DNA of 42,075 nucleotides, from NCBI RefSeq assembly GCF_002999335.1, contig NW_020312211.1, positions 1-42,075 of the forward strand. The letters are read 5' to 3'. The notes below the pieces were generated by a model. That model was not told the DNA's origin. It was given only the letters and a program-made list of their open reading frames with translations, and searched no databases. The stretch comes from Cyclospora cayetanensis (lineage: Eukaryota; Apicomplexa; Conoidasida; Eucoccidiorida; Eimeriidae). The translations under genes and the position numbers were made by a program. Shown here one piece after another: positions 1 to 10,500 of this stretch (positions are counted from its first letter, which is position 1; every line of letters starts with the position of its first letter).

Positions 1-62
1 ACTAATGAAAAAGACACAACACCAAACAACTAACAACACCACACAACAAACAACAACCAGAA
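1..62. other. A/C-rich contig end, probably sequencing noise
   Basis: The first ~60 bases are almost only A and C with no G-rich or coding character, unlike everything that follows. Their reverse complement can be loosely aligned, with many mismatches, to an Illumina read-through adapter, and the opposite contig end carries a clear adapter. I infer low-quality read-through rather than genomic DNA. The alignment is weak, so this is tentative. Confidence 0.4.
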
Positions 63-63
63 C

Positions 64-1568
64 GTCCGCGAGGAGGTTGTGGCGCGGGGTAGAGGTCACA
101 AGCGCCCCAGAGGGACCACAGGTGGGTGTTTGTTGTTTATGACTGAGCAAGACTCTCGGGGGTCCTATGTGCATCGGGTTTTCTGTGTGTCTCTCTCCCA
201 TTCCTCCCTCTCTCTCCCTCTCTCTCGCTCTTTCGCTCTCTTTCTCTCGCTCTCTCTCTCTCTCTCTCACTCACTCTCTGTTCTCTCTCTCTCTCTCGTC
301 TACGCATCCCTCATCCTGCGGCGTTTCTTACCCACCTTGTGCCCTCCTGCGCTATCTGTGCCCTTTGTGCCTCTCAGAGCGTCTGATAGAGGTTTGCATT
401 CAGCTCTTGACGATCGTGGCGTTGTGCGCCTTTGCGGTCTCTGCGGGAGTCATTGTCGGCGCTGTCATGACACGGTCCACACTCACCCCAGGCATGTTCC
501 TGGTTTCCGTTACGGCCTTCGAGAAGGAGCCCTTCGCCGAGTTTCTGTCGCTCGACGCCTCGGGGGGAGCATCCACCACCCCTACCAGCACAACTGCGGT
601 ATTTAGGGCGCAGTTTGTCGTGACCCTTGCACTGAGCAACAAGAGTGCGTCATCGAACACCAGCTTGCACTCTCCTCGCCCTTGGATGTGCGTTCGTGGC
701 CTCTTCCGCAGTAGCCTTTTTTGTGCCTGCCACCACCACTGCCCTTAACACGCCACCTCTCTTTAGGAGTAGCTTCTGAGTTTCCATTCGCTCCGGGGTG
801 GCCCTCTGCGCTTCAGGTGCTTTTATCGAGTCGCTGGGGCTCTTCCTTGAGCTGCTGTATCTGCCTGCGGGAGTGATGCCCACTGCGGATAACTGTTATT
901 CCGAGACAGGCGCCTTCTCTACGGAGCTGTCTCTCCAGCCCAGCGAGCAATACCCCTCCCCCACTGCTGCGGGAGACCTCGTGCGACGAGGCCGCCAAAA
1001 CGCCTCCCTGATTAAAAGAGCTGGAGTCGAGACAGGCGTGCAGGACGGGGATACGGATGACTCCAGCGGAACGCAAGGTGACCCTGCATCAGCTTCGCGC
1101 CTCGTACACGTGGTGCTTTTCCGTGCTGACAAGCGGCTTCAGCAGCTCTTGCAGTATGACGCCAATAAAGCACAGTCGCATCCCGCAGTCGGCCCTACCC
1201 AACTAATTCTAAACTCTGTACCCTTCATTCCTGGGCTTCGGAGGGGCACAGACAAGGTCTGCCTGTACGTGGGTATCAACCTTCCGCTGGAGGCTGCCGA
1301 CAGCGCCTTAAAAGAGAGTATTAAGCGAGACTGCGAGGATAGAAATAGAGTGTTTTTTCAACTCCGGGCTCCTGCTGCTTCCGCCAGCAGTATGTTTACT
1401 CGGCTGTGGCATAAGCCCTTCGCCTTCGGGCTGTTTTCCGTCCCTTGCACTGCACAGACGGTTGCCGCGGGAGATTGGCCTCCAAAAATCAGGGAAAGCT
1501 TCATCCGACAGAAAGATGCATACGTTCTCGAGATGACAATCCTCTCCATGGAAAGCGGGCACAACTGA
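64..1568 (+). CDS. Single-pass membrane protein, 5'-truncated; unassigned (LEA2-like topology)
   Basis: Three exons join with matching phase: up to 121, 378-644 and 817-1568. The donors are CACAG|GTGGGT and AAGA|GTGCGT; the acceptors are CTCTCAG and GCGCTTCAG. The first exon gives a short basic tail (GHKRPRGTT). The second opens with a hydrophobic segment (LLTIVALCAFAVSAGVIVGAV) that looks like a signal anchor. A Thr/Ser-rich stretch follows, then the hydrophobic segments FVVTLALSNKSAFIESLG and LFLELLYLPAGV across the second junction. The rest is a long, mainly polar tail ending MESGHN. One transmembrane helix followed by a beta-rich extracytoplasmic part with an N-K-S near the junction resembles the layout of LEA2/NDR1-HIN1-like proteins, but this is a topological analogy and not a motif match. 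No start codon is secure, because the 5' end runs into the contig edge. It may be a coccidian-specific protein. Confidence 0.5.
181..300. repeat. CT-rich low-complexity tract in an intron
   Basis: Runs of TCTC/CTCT with interspersed CTCACTC lie inside the inferred first intron (122-377) of the membrane-protein gene. Reading frames through it give only Ser/Leu repeats and are not coding. A similar CT-rich tract occurs in a PREX intron near 17.2 kb. Confidence 0.75.
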
Positions 1569-2226
1569 GACACCTTCCCGCGCACCGTGCGCGGGGCAGG
1601 CGTCCGGGAAGCGGCCACACGAGCGAGATACGCTTCAACACATGCTGCACAAAGAGAGAGCTGTGTGCGAAGGAAAGGCTCATTCATATACCCACCCACC
1701 CACACCGGCAGGCGTGCAGCCGCACAGCACCGCCCTGCCGTGTGCTCTCTCGCCCTTGCCCCTCCTGCCCGCTTTACAATGAGGAAAGCGCACGGCGCTC
1801 GGGGTGTCACTGCCGCTCAGTTAAACGTTTCTCTGCGGAGCAGCCCCAGGTGTCGTTCGAGCAGATTTTACTGGCGGGATACGCCTACGTGTCTTTCATG
1901 GGGGCCCTCTATGTGTGACTCTGTGCTGGGCACTCTGGAGATCTCTCCCTTCATATTTGCCACCCCCCTAAGAGGATGTGTAGAAATCTGGTCCTCTGTA
2001 TTCCTCGACTGCAGCCTCTGCTAGTGTGTTGCCGCTCTATTTCTCATGGCGCCTCGTGTCTCTCTCCTGCATCTACAAAGTGCCTGAACCGCGGGGGACA
2101 GCTTAATTCGCAAACAACCGGATGTCCTCTTCCCCTCCTCTCATCTCCCCTCCCCCACGCTATCCACCCGTCCTCTCCCATCCCCCGTCACTGCTTTCAA
2201 GTGCACTTTAAAGCGGTTATACATAG
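1569..2226. other. Convergent intergenic region
   Basis: This lies between the 3' ends of the membrane-protein gene (+) and the exosome-subunit gene (-). Several reading frames of 60-160 codons cross it, but none shows family motifs, splice-consistent joins or a distinct composition. I see no gene here; it probably holds the two 3' untranslated regions. Confidence 0.6.
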
Positions 2227-3252
2227 TCAGCCTAAAATGGCTTTGGCGAGCTGATTTCTCGTCTCATCGATAGCCGACGCAGCAGCCAGTTGCAGTTGCT
2301 GCAGGAGGAGGGCATCTAGGGGGCCTCCCTGCAGTTTGTGCACTGAGAGAGGGGCCCCTTGTGCCGGAGAGACAAGGCCTACCAGCGGCCCCAACTGCCT
2401 CTCCTCCTGAGTTGGATCTATAACCCAAGTGTTATGCAGAACCTGGCACGCCGTCACACAAACGGGCAGGGCATGCAGCACAACCTTATGTCCCCTGACC
2501 ACCACCAACTCGCCGCCCTCCCCTGTTTGGTCTTCACGCAAATCGGAAGACGGGGGAAGAAGCGACCACCACTTTTTCTGTGGATCCCATTCGACATCCG
2601 GGATCCTCAGGGCCCCCAAAGCGGCAACGGCCGCAAGGGTGGGAGCTCTGAAGAGGCTGCCTCCGAACTGCAGGCACACTACTCGCACCTCCAAGTGCCA
2701 GTAAAACTTGATACTGCTGCTACTGTTGTTATGGTTGTCTCCGCATCCGGGATCCGCCTCGACGGCCGCAGCCGGATGGCCCGGGAATTGCAGCTGTCCG
2801 CAGTCGAAGACCGAAGGGTCATTTAGCAGAGCCGTGAGGTGTCTAGACACCTCTCTGGAGGTCCCCACTGTGTCGTCTTGGGAACAGCCACAGATGCGCG
2901 GCATGTCTACAACCACGACAACTCTGCCCCCACTGCCACACTCTCCGTGAGGACTGCCATTGCGAGGAGGAAGCGGCACAGGAGGGCCCAACTTGCACTC
3001 AACTGCTGCGAACCACCAGTCTGCACCGGCTCTCACTGACGAGGACGCATGTGCTGCAGCCAGCGGAGGGCGCGGGGGGGCGCTGCCTGGGCAACCCTCT
3101 GATTGCCTCGCCCCTTCATAGGGGCCCCCTGCAACGATCTCAGCGCTGCGAACTTCTGAGGGCCTCCGGCCATCCGGCCGTACACGCCGCTGCAAAAATG
3201 GAGCTATGAAGGAACGTGGACAGGCGCGTCGTAACAGTTCGCAATCTCCCAT
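2227..3252 (-). CDS. RRP43: Exosome core subunit, RNase PH fold (RRP43/EXOSC8-like)
   Basis: An intronless 341-codon gene. The ATG at 3252 is chosen because it precedes the family's N-terminal block: SFIAPFLQRR followed by VRPDGRRPSEVRSAEIVAGG (RPDGR at residues 25-29), the hallmark of archaeal/eukaryotic RNase PH-type exosome subunits. Later come the segment VVVVDMPRICG, a conserved region around FRAPTLAAVAALGALRIPDV, then LPVCVTACQV and WVIDPTQEERQLG, and a C-terminal helix ending in DETRNQLAKAILG. The order and the ID/VDPT-EE motif fit RRP43/EXOSC8 best; RRP42 or RRP45 are alternatives. Such subunits form the hexameric ring of the nuclear and cytoplasmic RNA exosome and are usually catalytically inactive. 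The protein is longer than the human one (about 276 aa) because of low-complexity insertions after the first motif. It is divergently arranged with SYS1. Confidence 0.82.
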   Translation of the reverse strand: MGDCELLRRACPRSFIAPFLQRRVRPDGRRPSEVRSAEIVAGGPYEGARQSEGCPGSAPPRPPLAAAHASSSVRAGADWWFAAVECKLGPPVPLPPRNGSPHGECGSGGRVVVVVDMPRICGCSQDDTVGTSREVSRHLTALLNDPSVFDCGQLQFPGHPAAAVEADPGCGDNHNNSSSSIKFYWHLEVRVVCLQFGGSLFRAPTLAAVAALGALRIPDVEWDPQKKWWSLLPPSSDLREDQTGEGGELVVVRGHKVVLHALPVCVTACQVLHNTWVIDPTQEERQLGPLVGLVSPAQGAPLSVHKLQGGPLDALLLQQLQLAAASAIDETRNQLAKAILG

Positions 3253-4142
3253 CCTTCTAGTGGTGTTTGTGCTGCTCCTGCTGAGGGCGGCTAAAACCAC
3301 GCAGACAGCCACCAGGGCTCCTGACGCGCGCAGACGCCGCGACCGCTGCTGCTGCAGTGTACATACAGTCAGTGCAAGAGGCTGCAGGGCCTGCTGATTC
3401 CTCGTGAGCGGGAGCGCGAGGGAGATATTCAAGTGAGGTCCACAAGCGGACGCCAAAGGGGCGCCTTCGCTCCACCACCACCCACCGCCAGCAAAGACAA
3501 GGTACAAAAACGCAAAACGTAGCCAAAGGCACTAAGAAGGAGGCAAAAGAAAAGGAATATACATACATGCGTTTCGAGGAGGGAGGCCCCCTTTTCGATA
3601 CAGCACCGCCATGCATGCAAGAGTGGCGCAGCCCCAGCGCGAGGTGTACGCCATTGAGTGCGGCAGTTGTAAAACGCGAGGACGTTGTCACCCACACACC
3701 AGCATGCGTTTTAAAGGTAGCCGATGGTCTTTTTTAAACCTTTAATACGCTTTCGTCTTCCGGTATCCATCCCATCGCGTATACCTCCTGGCGCTGCGCC
3801 AAGCTGGGCTGCCAGGGAGTCTGCAAGAGGGCCCCCCTCCCTACCTTCGTGAGCCCGTCAGCGCTCTTTCTGCGGGGATCGAGCGTGCAGAACCTTTACG
3901 CCTCAACACGGAGAAGGTGTGCGAGCTAGCGGCAGCAGCTGGGGCGGCCAGAGCTTCGAGCCAATCGCCACACGGCGCTAAGACAGGGGCTTTAATGGAT
4001 AGCCAAAACGCCGCCACCTTCTCACCTCCTTCCAAGGTTAGCCAGGTTGCAGCGTTCGTGTGTGTGCTGCACTGGACGGGGGCAGAAGAAGACTGAGGCA
4101 GGAGTGTGCGGTAGCTTGCAGCCTTAACAGGCTGCCGGCGAG
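3253..4142. promoter_or_regulatory. Bidirectional intergenic region between the exosome gene and SYS1
   Basis: This 890-bp stretch separates two divergent start codons, so it must contain both promoters and both 5' untranslated regions. I see no TATA-like box or known coccidian element that I can support. The frames that cross it (for example 3257-3697 on the minus strand) lack recognisable motifs. Confidence 0.45.
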
Positions 4143-5236
4143 ATGCAGCGCTCTCAGGGGACCGACAGCGGCTGCGGCGGCGGCAGAAGAAGAGGCCCTC
4201 CCCAACTGCTGCAAGGCACCCTCTATGGAGGCGACAAGTTCGACCCCGTGATGCTGTTCTCACAGTTGTTGCTGCTCTTGAGCTCTTTCTACGTGCTGCT
4301 CAGTGGCGCGTCCTTCGGAGCGCTCACGGTGCTACAGAACCGCCAGCTGCCTCGGCAAACCGAACCCCAGTCAGATTTGCTAGTTCCGGACAAGCAAGAG
4401 CAAGTTCAACAGCCGGAAGTCGCGCTTCCTCGGCGCAAAGAGGATCTTGCACCGACAGTAACACCGCAGCCACTCCAGGGCCGTCAAGTGCTCTTCCTCT
4501 TCAGCAGCGGCAGTTCGGAAACTCTTCCCGAGACGGGAGCAGCGCTCGATGCTGCGCTTCTGCTGACTGGCGCCCTGCTGTGCGTGCCGCCGTTGCCACT
4601 AGTGCGAGCAGCGGTTTTGCCGCCTCTAGAGCTGCGCTTTTTTGGTGTCTGTCCAGATGATTTAAAAAAAGCTGCGTTGCTGCGTGTGGAGCGGCTGCTT
4701 TTCAGGTCTTTTTGCGTCTATCGGGTAGTCCAGCGTTCTCGCAAGATTCCCGACTTCTGCTTCTCCTTGGGGTTCCTCCATTTCTTTGCGTGCCTCGTGA
4801 TCTCAGGCTTTCCCACCCGCTGTACGTACTGCTGTTGATACTGTTGCATGCGCTTTCTCCGGCGCTTAGCCACTGCTTATCATTTGGCTGCAGCAGCAGC
4901 TCCGCAGCTGCCTGCGGCAGGGGGCGAAAACGGCGGCGCACGTGATCGTCTCGCAAAAATGTACTTTTCTTGCTGTTACGTGCGGTGCGTTGCGCATCTG
5001 TAGCTGGATATTGGGTGGCACTGCTCAGCAGCTTCTGCCTCTGTGGCGCTATTGCAACCTGCCTTTGCCGCCGTGCGGAGGGCGAAGCCATCGTGTTCCG
5101 AGTGCAGTCTGCTGGGGGGGAAGCGCCTCGGGAAGGACGCCTTTCCGAAAAGGACGTAGCAATCGGCATCGAAATGCAGGAGATGCGACAGCTACAAGAG
5201 CAGCAGGAGCAACAGCAGCTGCTGCTTGCGCATTAG
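4143..5236 (+). CDS. SYS1: SYS1, integral Golgi membrane trafficking protein
   Basis: Two exons, 4143-4821 and 5004-5236 (intron 182 bp, CGCT|GTACGT to CATCTGTAG|CTGG), give 303 residues. The N-terminus contains the family block around KFDPVMLFSQ followed by transmembrane helix 1 (LLLLLSSFYVLLSGASFGAL). A Gln/Pro-rich insertion follows. The second block (RSRKIPDFCFSLGFLHFFAC then SGFPTR) matches the SYS1 LDFxxTxHFFH..FPS region, and after the splice the last helix reads SGYWVALLSSFCLCGAIATC. SYS1 is a four-helix Golgi protein that recruits ARL3/ARFRP1-type GTPases in known systems. The protein is about twice the usual length (about 150-200 aa) because of the insertion after helix 1 and a poly-Gln C-terminal tail. 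The phase fits exactly and the spliced sequence restores the conserved Trp after the FPS motif. Confidence 0.83.
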
Positions 5237-6289
5237 GCGCGGGATGCAAGTCCCCTCGTAAACCCTTTGGGCTAACAGCAACTGCCCCTCTCTCTCATGC
5301 AGGCCTGCAGTCTGGGGATTCTTTGCAACCACAGCCGAGCAATACAGGGGTGACTCGGATGCTGCAATCCCAGCCTACTGCGGCCGCACCCTTGTGCACG
5401 GCTGCGAGCGGGCTTTGAAAGTGACTGTCGGCAGCGAAAATTTCCCTCGGTAAGACCTGCTGCTGCACTTCAGGCTGCTTATCGGAAAGTGCTTTTCTAC
5501 TCTGTGAGCGAGGCTAGGGGAGTTGGTTTCGCGGAGGATACCTTTTAAGGTCCCGGCATGTAACCTGGGCGGCACAGCTAGCGAGGCACTGTCTATCTAG
5601 CTCGTGAGGCGATCTCTATCTAGCTGACTCGCGAGCCGATCTCTATCTAGCTCGTGAGGCGATCTCTATCTAGCTGACTCGCGAGCCGATCTCTATCTAG
5701 CTAGCGAGGCTCTGTCTATCTAGCTCGCGAGGCGATCTCTATCTAGCTAGCGAGGCACTCTCTATCTAGCTCGCGAGGCGATCTCTATCTAGCTCGCGAG
5801 GCACTGTCTATCTAGCCCGCGAGGCGATCTCTATCTAGCTCGCGAGGCACTGTCTATCTAGCTCGCGAGGCACTGTCTATCTAGCTCGCGAGGCGATCTC
5901 GATCTAGCTCGCGAGGCACTGTCTATCTAGCTCGCGAGGCGATATCTATCTACCTAGCGAGGATTGTCTATCTAGCTCGCAAGGCGATATCTATCTACCT
6001 AGCGAGGCAGCACTCGCTCTCTTTCGGGAATAGGCAATCCGTCCCCTTCGCCCTGACCATGTTTAGCTATTTCGCTGGCCAAAAGAGAGTGGCGTTTTTA
6101 GAGGGGCGATCCACTGGATGGCAGCCAATGCCGTACGGGCGAAATGTCACACACTACGTAGGTAGTGGGGTGCCGACCGAGCCACGTTAGTGGCCGGCCT
6201 CTGGCTATTTGGCTGGCTAGCCAGCCAGCAAACAAGCTGGACAGGCAGTGCCTTTTGCGAGGCAGACGCCTAGTATGCAGGCTAGCCAG
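5237..6289. other. Convergent intergenic region with minisatellite
   Basis: This lies between the SYS1 stop and the TRM2 stop. Apart from the tandem repeat described separately, I see no gene. The frame at 6248-6499 (+) is antisense to the last TRM2 exon. Confidence 0.6.
5577..6009. repeat. 23-bp minisatellite, about 18 imperfect units
   Basis: The unit is TCTATCTAGCTCGCGAGGC followed by either GATC or ACTG. The two variants often alternate, giving a 46-bp higher-order period. Two units near 5615-5700 carry an extra GACT (27 bp), and a ~50-bp block is duplicated exactly there. Every unit contains the self-complementary core CTCGCGAG or a close variant. The array lies downstream of SYS1 and TRM2, where both genes converge. 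It has no spacers, so it is not a CRISPR array. Confidence 0.9.
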
Positions 6290-7548
6290 CTAGTCGAGGA
6301 GCGGATTAGCTCCTTGCCAGATGGGAGTGGTACTACTTGCTGCTGGGGGGAGGTGCTGCGGGTGCGCATGTTTATTTGTGGAGGGGCCGCTGCCGTCGCC
6401 GTTCTCACGGGTGCAGCCTGCGGCTGCCTCCATGCCCTGGTGAGTTGTTTCCTCGTCTTCTTCGTCATCCGACGGCGTAAAAGGCTCTCCCGTGGCTAGT
6501 GCTGGCTCGACTGCTGTGAGTTTCAGGAGCTTGTCGCGCTTGGTGCTGTGGTATTCAGCTGCCGTGGCAGCAGCCCTGCTCCTCCTCGCCAATAAGAGCA
6601 CGGCCTCGCAGTGCAGGGTGTGGGGGAACATGTCGACAGGGAGCGCCGCGATGGGAACAAAAGGGTCATCGGACTCCTCAGAGGAGAGCCTGTGAAGGGA
6701 GAAGAAAAAAGGGGGAGGGGGAAGGGCACTCAGGAGGCGGCGCGTGTGACAGAGAAAACACATCTGCCACAAGTGCTGTAAGAAATGGCAGCAAGCAACG
6801 CTAAACATGCCTATGCGCAGCACTAGGTTTGCCCTCTCAGATAGGTTCCTGCAAGCGCGGCAACAGATAGAGGGAAGGCCCTGGACTAGCAGGCACGTCT
6901 GCGTAGGCGGAGCGGTGGATAGCCACACTTGGCAAGCGGCTTTGCTTTTTGCATGCGCATGCACTCGGTAAAAAATAAGCACATGCCACACACAGGTCCT
7001 CGGCCGCAAGCAGACGCATCATAGATAGGCCCGAGTCGGAAGACTTACTCCAGCACATTCTCTGCGAGAGTCTTGCAGTTGCACGAGACATACACCAGCT
7101 TCTCTGCGTTCACCGCCACACACAAAACGCAACAAGAGCGACCCTTTTCCCCTTGCCTCTGCCACACTGGCTGTACGTGTTGCTCGGAAGCCTCAACTGT
7201 CACGCATAACGCACCGAGCTGCTTGCACTGCTTGAGCGCCTTCAGGACCTGCGGATCTGCGAAAGAAAAACGATCAGACATACAGATGCCGCATCTCCAG
7301 TAATGGTGCGCAGCCTGTGCACCCCTGCAGCTACGGCAGCCCCCCAAAAGCAACAGCGAGGCGTTTGCTCTTGAGTCGCCTGGCAGCCACGGCAAGGCTT
7401 GCTCGAGATGACCTTTAACCGTCAAGACACAGCAAAAACGTCGTTGGAATTGGCGATCGCAGCCAAGCGAACAGCAAGCGACAAGGCAGCAGCAGTAGTA
7501 GTAGTAGTAGTAGCAATAGTAATAGTATTAGGAGTAGGAATAGTAATA

Positions 7549-7593
<45 letters not shown>

Positions 7594-10500
7594 TCAGGAG
7601 AATAAGAAACAGCTTACGGAGGCCCATGCGAGGAGGATCTACAACAGCCGAGATGTACGTCTCCGCACTGAATTCTTCCAACAGGCCGGGCAGGACGTCT
7701 TCTGCCTTGCCTAAAACGGTTACAGCGAAAACACAGGTCGCCGAAGTGTAAGCCTCTGCCGCCGCAGCAGCAAGAGCAATAAGAAACAGGAGGTACAATT
7801 CGACATACCGGCAATGAAGTGAACGTCTTTCTCTAGCCCGTTGAGTCTAGCATTACGTCTTGCGTCCATCACAGCCGCTTCGACCATCTCAATCCCAATG
7901 ACTCTCCTGCTGCTGCTGCTGCTGTTTGCAGCCTGCTTGATGGCTGCTGCTGCGCAGAGTGCAATCGTGCCGGCCCCGCTGCAGACGTCCAGCAGCGGGC
8001 CAGAGGGCGGCAGTGGCAGCAGCATTTCTAGCACCGCTTTGTACATCGTCTCGCAAGCCGGCGTATTTGTCTGAGCGCATATATCCGACAAAAGGACTTT
8101 GGCAGGTGCAGCAGCTGTCGCTGCCGCGAAGGCGCAGGGCGCTCCTCTATCGAAAAGCCTTGCTGTTGCCGCTGCCCTATTTCCCTTGTCTGAGCTTTTC
8201 AGACAGCGGTGGAGGCAGCAGATAGCCGCCGCAGTGGGCGCGAATTGTCTCCGTGCACCGCAGCCCACCTGGAAAAACGAGGAGGGGCCTAGCCGGAAGT
8301 GGAGGTCGAAGAGCCTCTGTTCTAGTACGTCGCTGCCATAGATCTGCATGCACCACTCAGCCAGCAAGACACCACTGGTGCACCCTCATGGCAGCGCAGC
8401 GATGGTGCTGCTGCACTAGAGGTTCTTCTGAGAAAAACCTATGCAGCATGAAAAATTCGCGAATCTGCTGCTCCCACTGCTGATTAACACTTCGTGCAGG
8501 TGTGCCGCCCCCCACTGCCCGCGGGTGAAAAAGGAGGGATGAGGACCGCCGCAGCAGCGGGCACCGATGCGCGCAAAATTTTTTTTCCTTTTAACGGCGA
8601 GACGAGACGCTTTTTGTAGCGGCCCTACTGCTCGCACCTTCTCCATAGGATGCCCCTCGACGGAGTCCGACAAGGCGGAATTCTGAGAGAGAAAAAGCCC
8701 CCAAAACAAACACGCATCAGGCAATCACCGCCCCTCTCCCCTCTTGCATCTCTTTCACGGCCTCTGCGCCAACACCTCCTCCTGCACTCCCTGCAGCAGC
8801 CGTCATCGCCGTACTTCTTGCAGATAGATGGAGGTGACCTTGTAGTCCCCAAAGGTACGCCCCCCGAAAGCAGCCACCACCGACTGAATCAGCTCGCTGC
8901 GCGCGTGCGCCGACTCTTGAGACTCCGACTCGAAAGGTCGTATCTGGACAGCCAGCATCATCGATCGACTCCACGCGGATGTCCTCACCATGAGCAAGCG
9001 CCAAGTACCTGCGGCGTGAGAGCGGCATCGAGAAAGCAGCAAGTGACGACGTGCAGCTGCTGCTTCGGCTGGGAGACAGTCCTCTGCGCGCTATTGAGGG
9101 GACAGATGGGGGGCCCTTGGCAGCGTGAGGGGCACACGGCGAGGGGAGGTCTGAAACTCAGCCCGCTGAGCCGCGAGGGAACTTCCCTTCCCCTCTCCTA
9201 CACGACCTTCCGCAGCCGCAACTCAAGGCGGAGTACATGAGGCAACACCAATCAGCACGGGCTATGCCGCCCGCGGCGCGAGGAGACAGCAGCAGCAGGC
9301 GTGCCGTAGACAAGGTCTAACTCGGAAAGACACGCCACAAGCGACTTGCCTTGATGGGTGCGACGGTCATAGACTGCGTGCTTGGAGGCTTTAACGAAGT
9401 TCTGCGGCAATTCAGAGGGGCGAAATGCAATTCGTACAGGTGTGTAAGTGGAATACGGCTCGGTAGGGACGGCTAGCAACGGCCTCCAGCGTTTACGCTG
9501 GGGGAGCTCCCTGCTCACCTCCATGGCACGCGCCGCCTCCTGCATGCCATGATTCAATAGCAGCAGCCCGGAAGGAGGCGCAACTTGCGGCTGCATCCGT
9601 TGCACTCCACACACGAAGCCGACGCAGGGAGTTGTTTGCTCCTCCTCGTCAGCTTGCAGCTCGAGGGGCTGCCCCTGCTGCTTGCGGGTGAGGCCGATGG
9701 TAAACTCGCACTTGTTGCGGTATCCGACACGCCCCTCAACAGGGGCCGGCAGAGCAGGCAGCACCTGAGGATTGCCGCACGGCGAGAAGGGGTGCATGCG
9801 CATTACCCACGAATAAAATCAAGAGAGCAGCAGCAGCGTTGGTGGTGACGGCAGCAGCACTGAAGCAGGAAAAGGAGGTAGAAAGAGGCAAAAACTAGCA
9901 CAGGCCACATAAGGCGTGGACATATCGGTGCACGCACGTCACAGCCAACCCAGCGCTTCGCAACCCTCGGCGAATGCCAAGGTAGAGACACCAGCAGTTG
10001 GTGTTGTTGCTGCTGCGGCTGGTCGCTCGCGTTGGTGCTGCTTTTACTCTCCTGCTGCAGTCTCTGCTGTTTGTTGCGCTCCTCCGCGGGTAACAGCCGC
10101 AGGTATCTCTGGTGTGCTTCCTTTGTAAGCCTCCTTATGCAAGTCTGAAGATCGCGCTCCAGCAACAGCCATCGCAAGAGTCAAGACGGATGCAGAGGCG
10201 TCTGAATGCATGCCGCACGCCTTCAAAGAGCAGGGCCGGCCTAACCTCTTAAGGCTTTGAGGCAGCAGAGGAAGTTAGACTTGCCTTGAGATACGTGTGC
10301 TTCATTTGAAGCTGGTCATAGTACGAGTACCTTCAAAAACACGCAGCAGCAGCAGCACGAACAACAACGAGGCCTCGCAAGCGGGCTGCCTTTAGTCGCG
10401 CTGGCACTGCCTGCGCTGCATGCGCAAGAGCAGCAGCAACAGCAGCGTTTGCTGACGCTTTTGCTGCGGGAAAGCCGAGAATGCCCATGCAGCACCGATG

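Noticed and set aside
5577..6009. CRISPR-like array
   Set aside because: Units are directly adjacent and vary only slightly, with no unique spacers; the genome is eukaryotic.
7415..7798. 127-codon minus-strand frame rich in Leu
   Set aside because: It is produced by the (AGT)n repeat read on the other strand inside a TRM2 intron. Only its first part (7710-7618) is a real exon.
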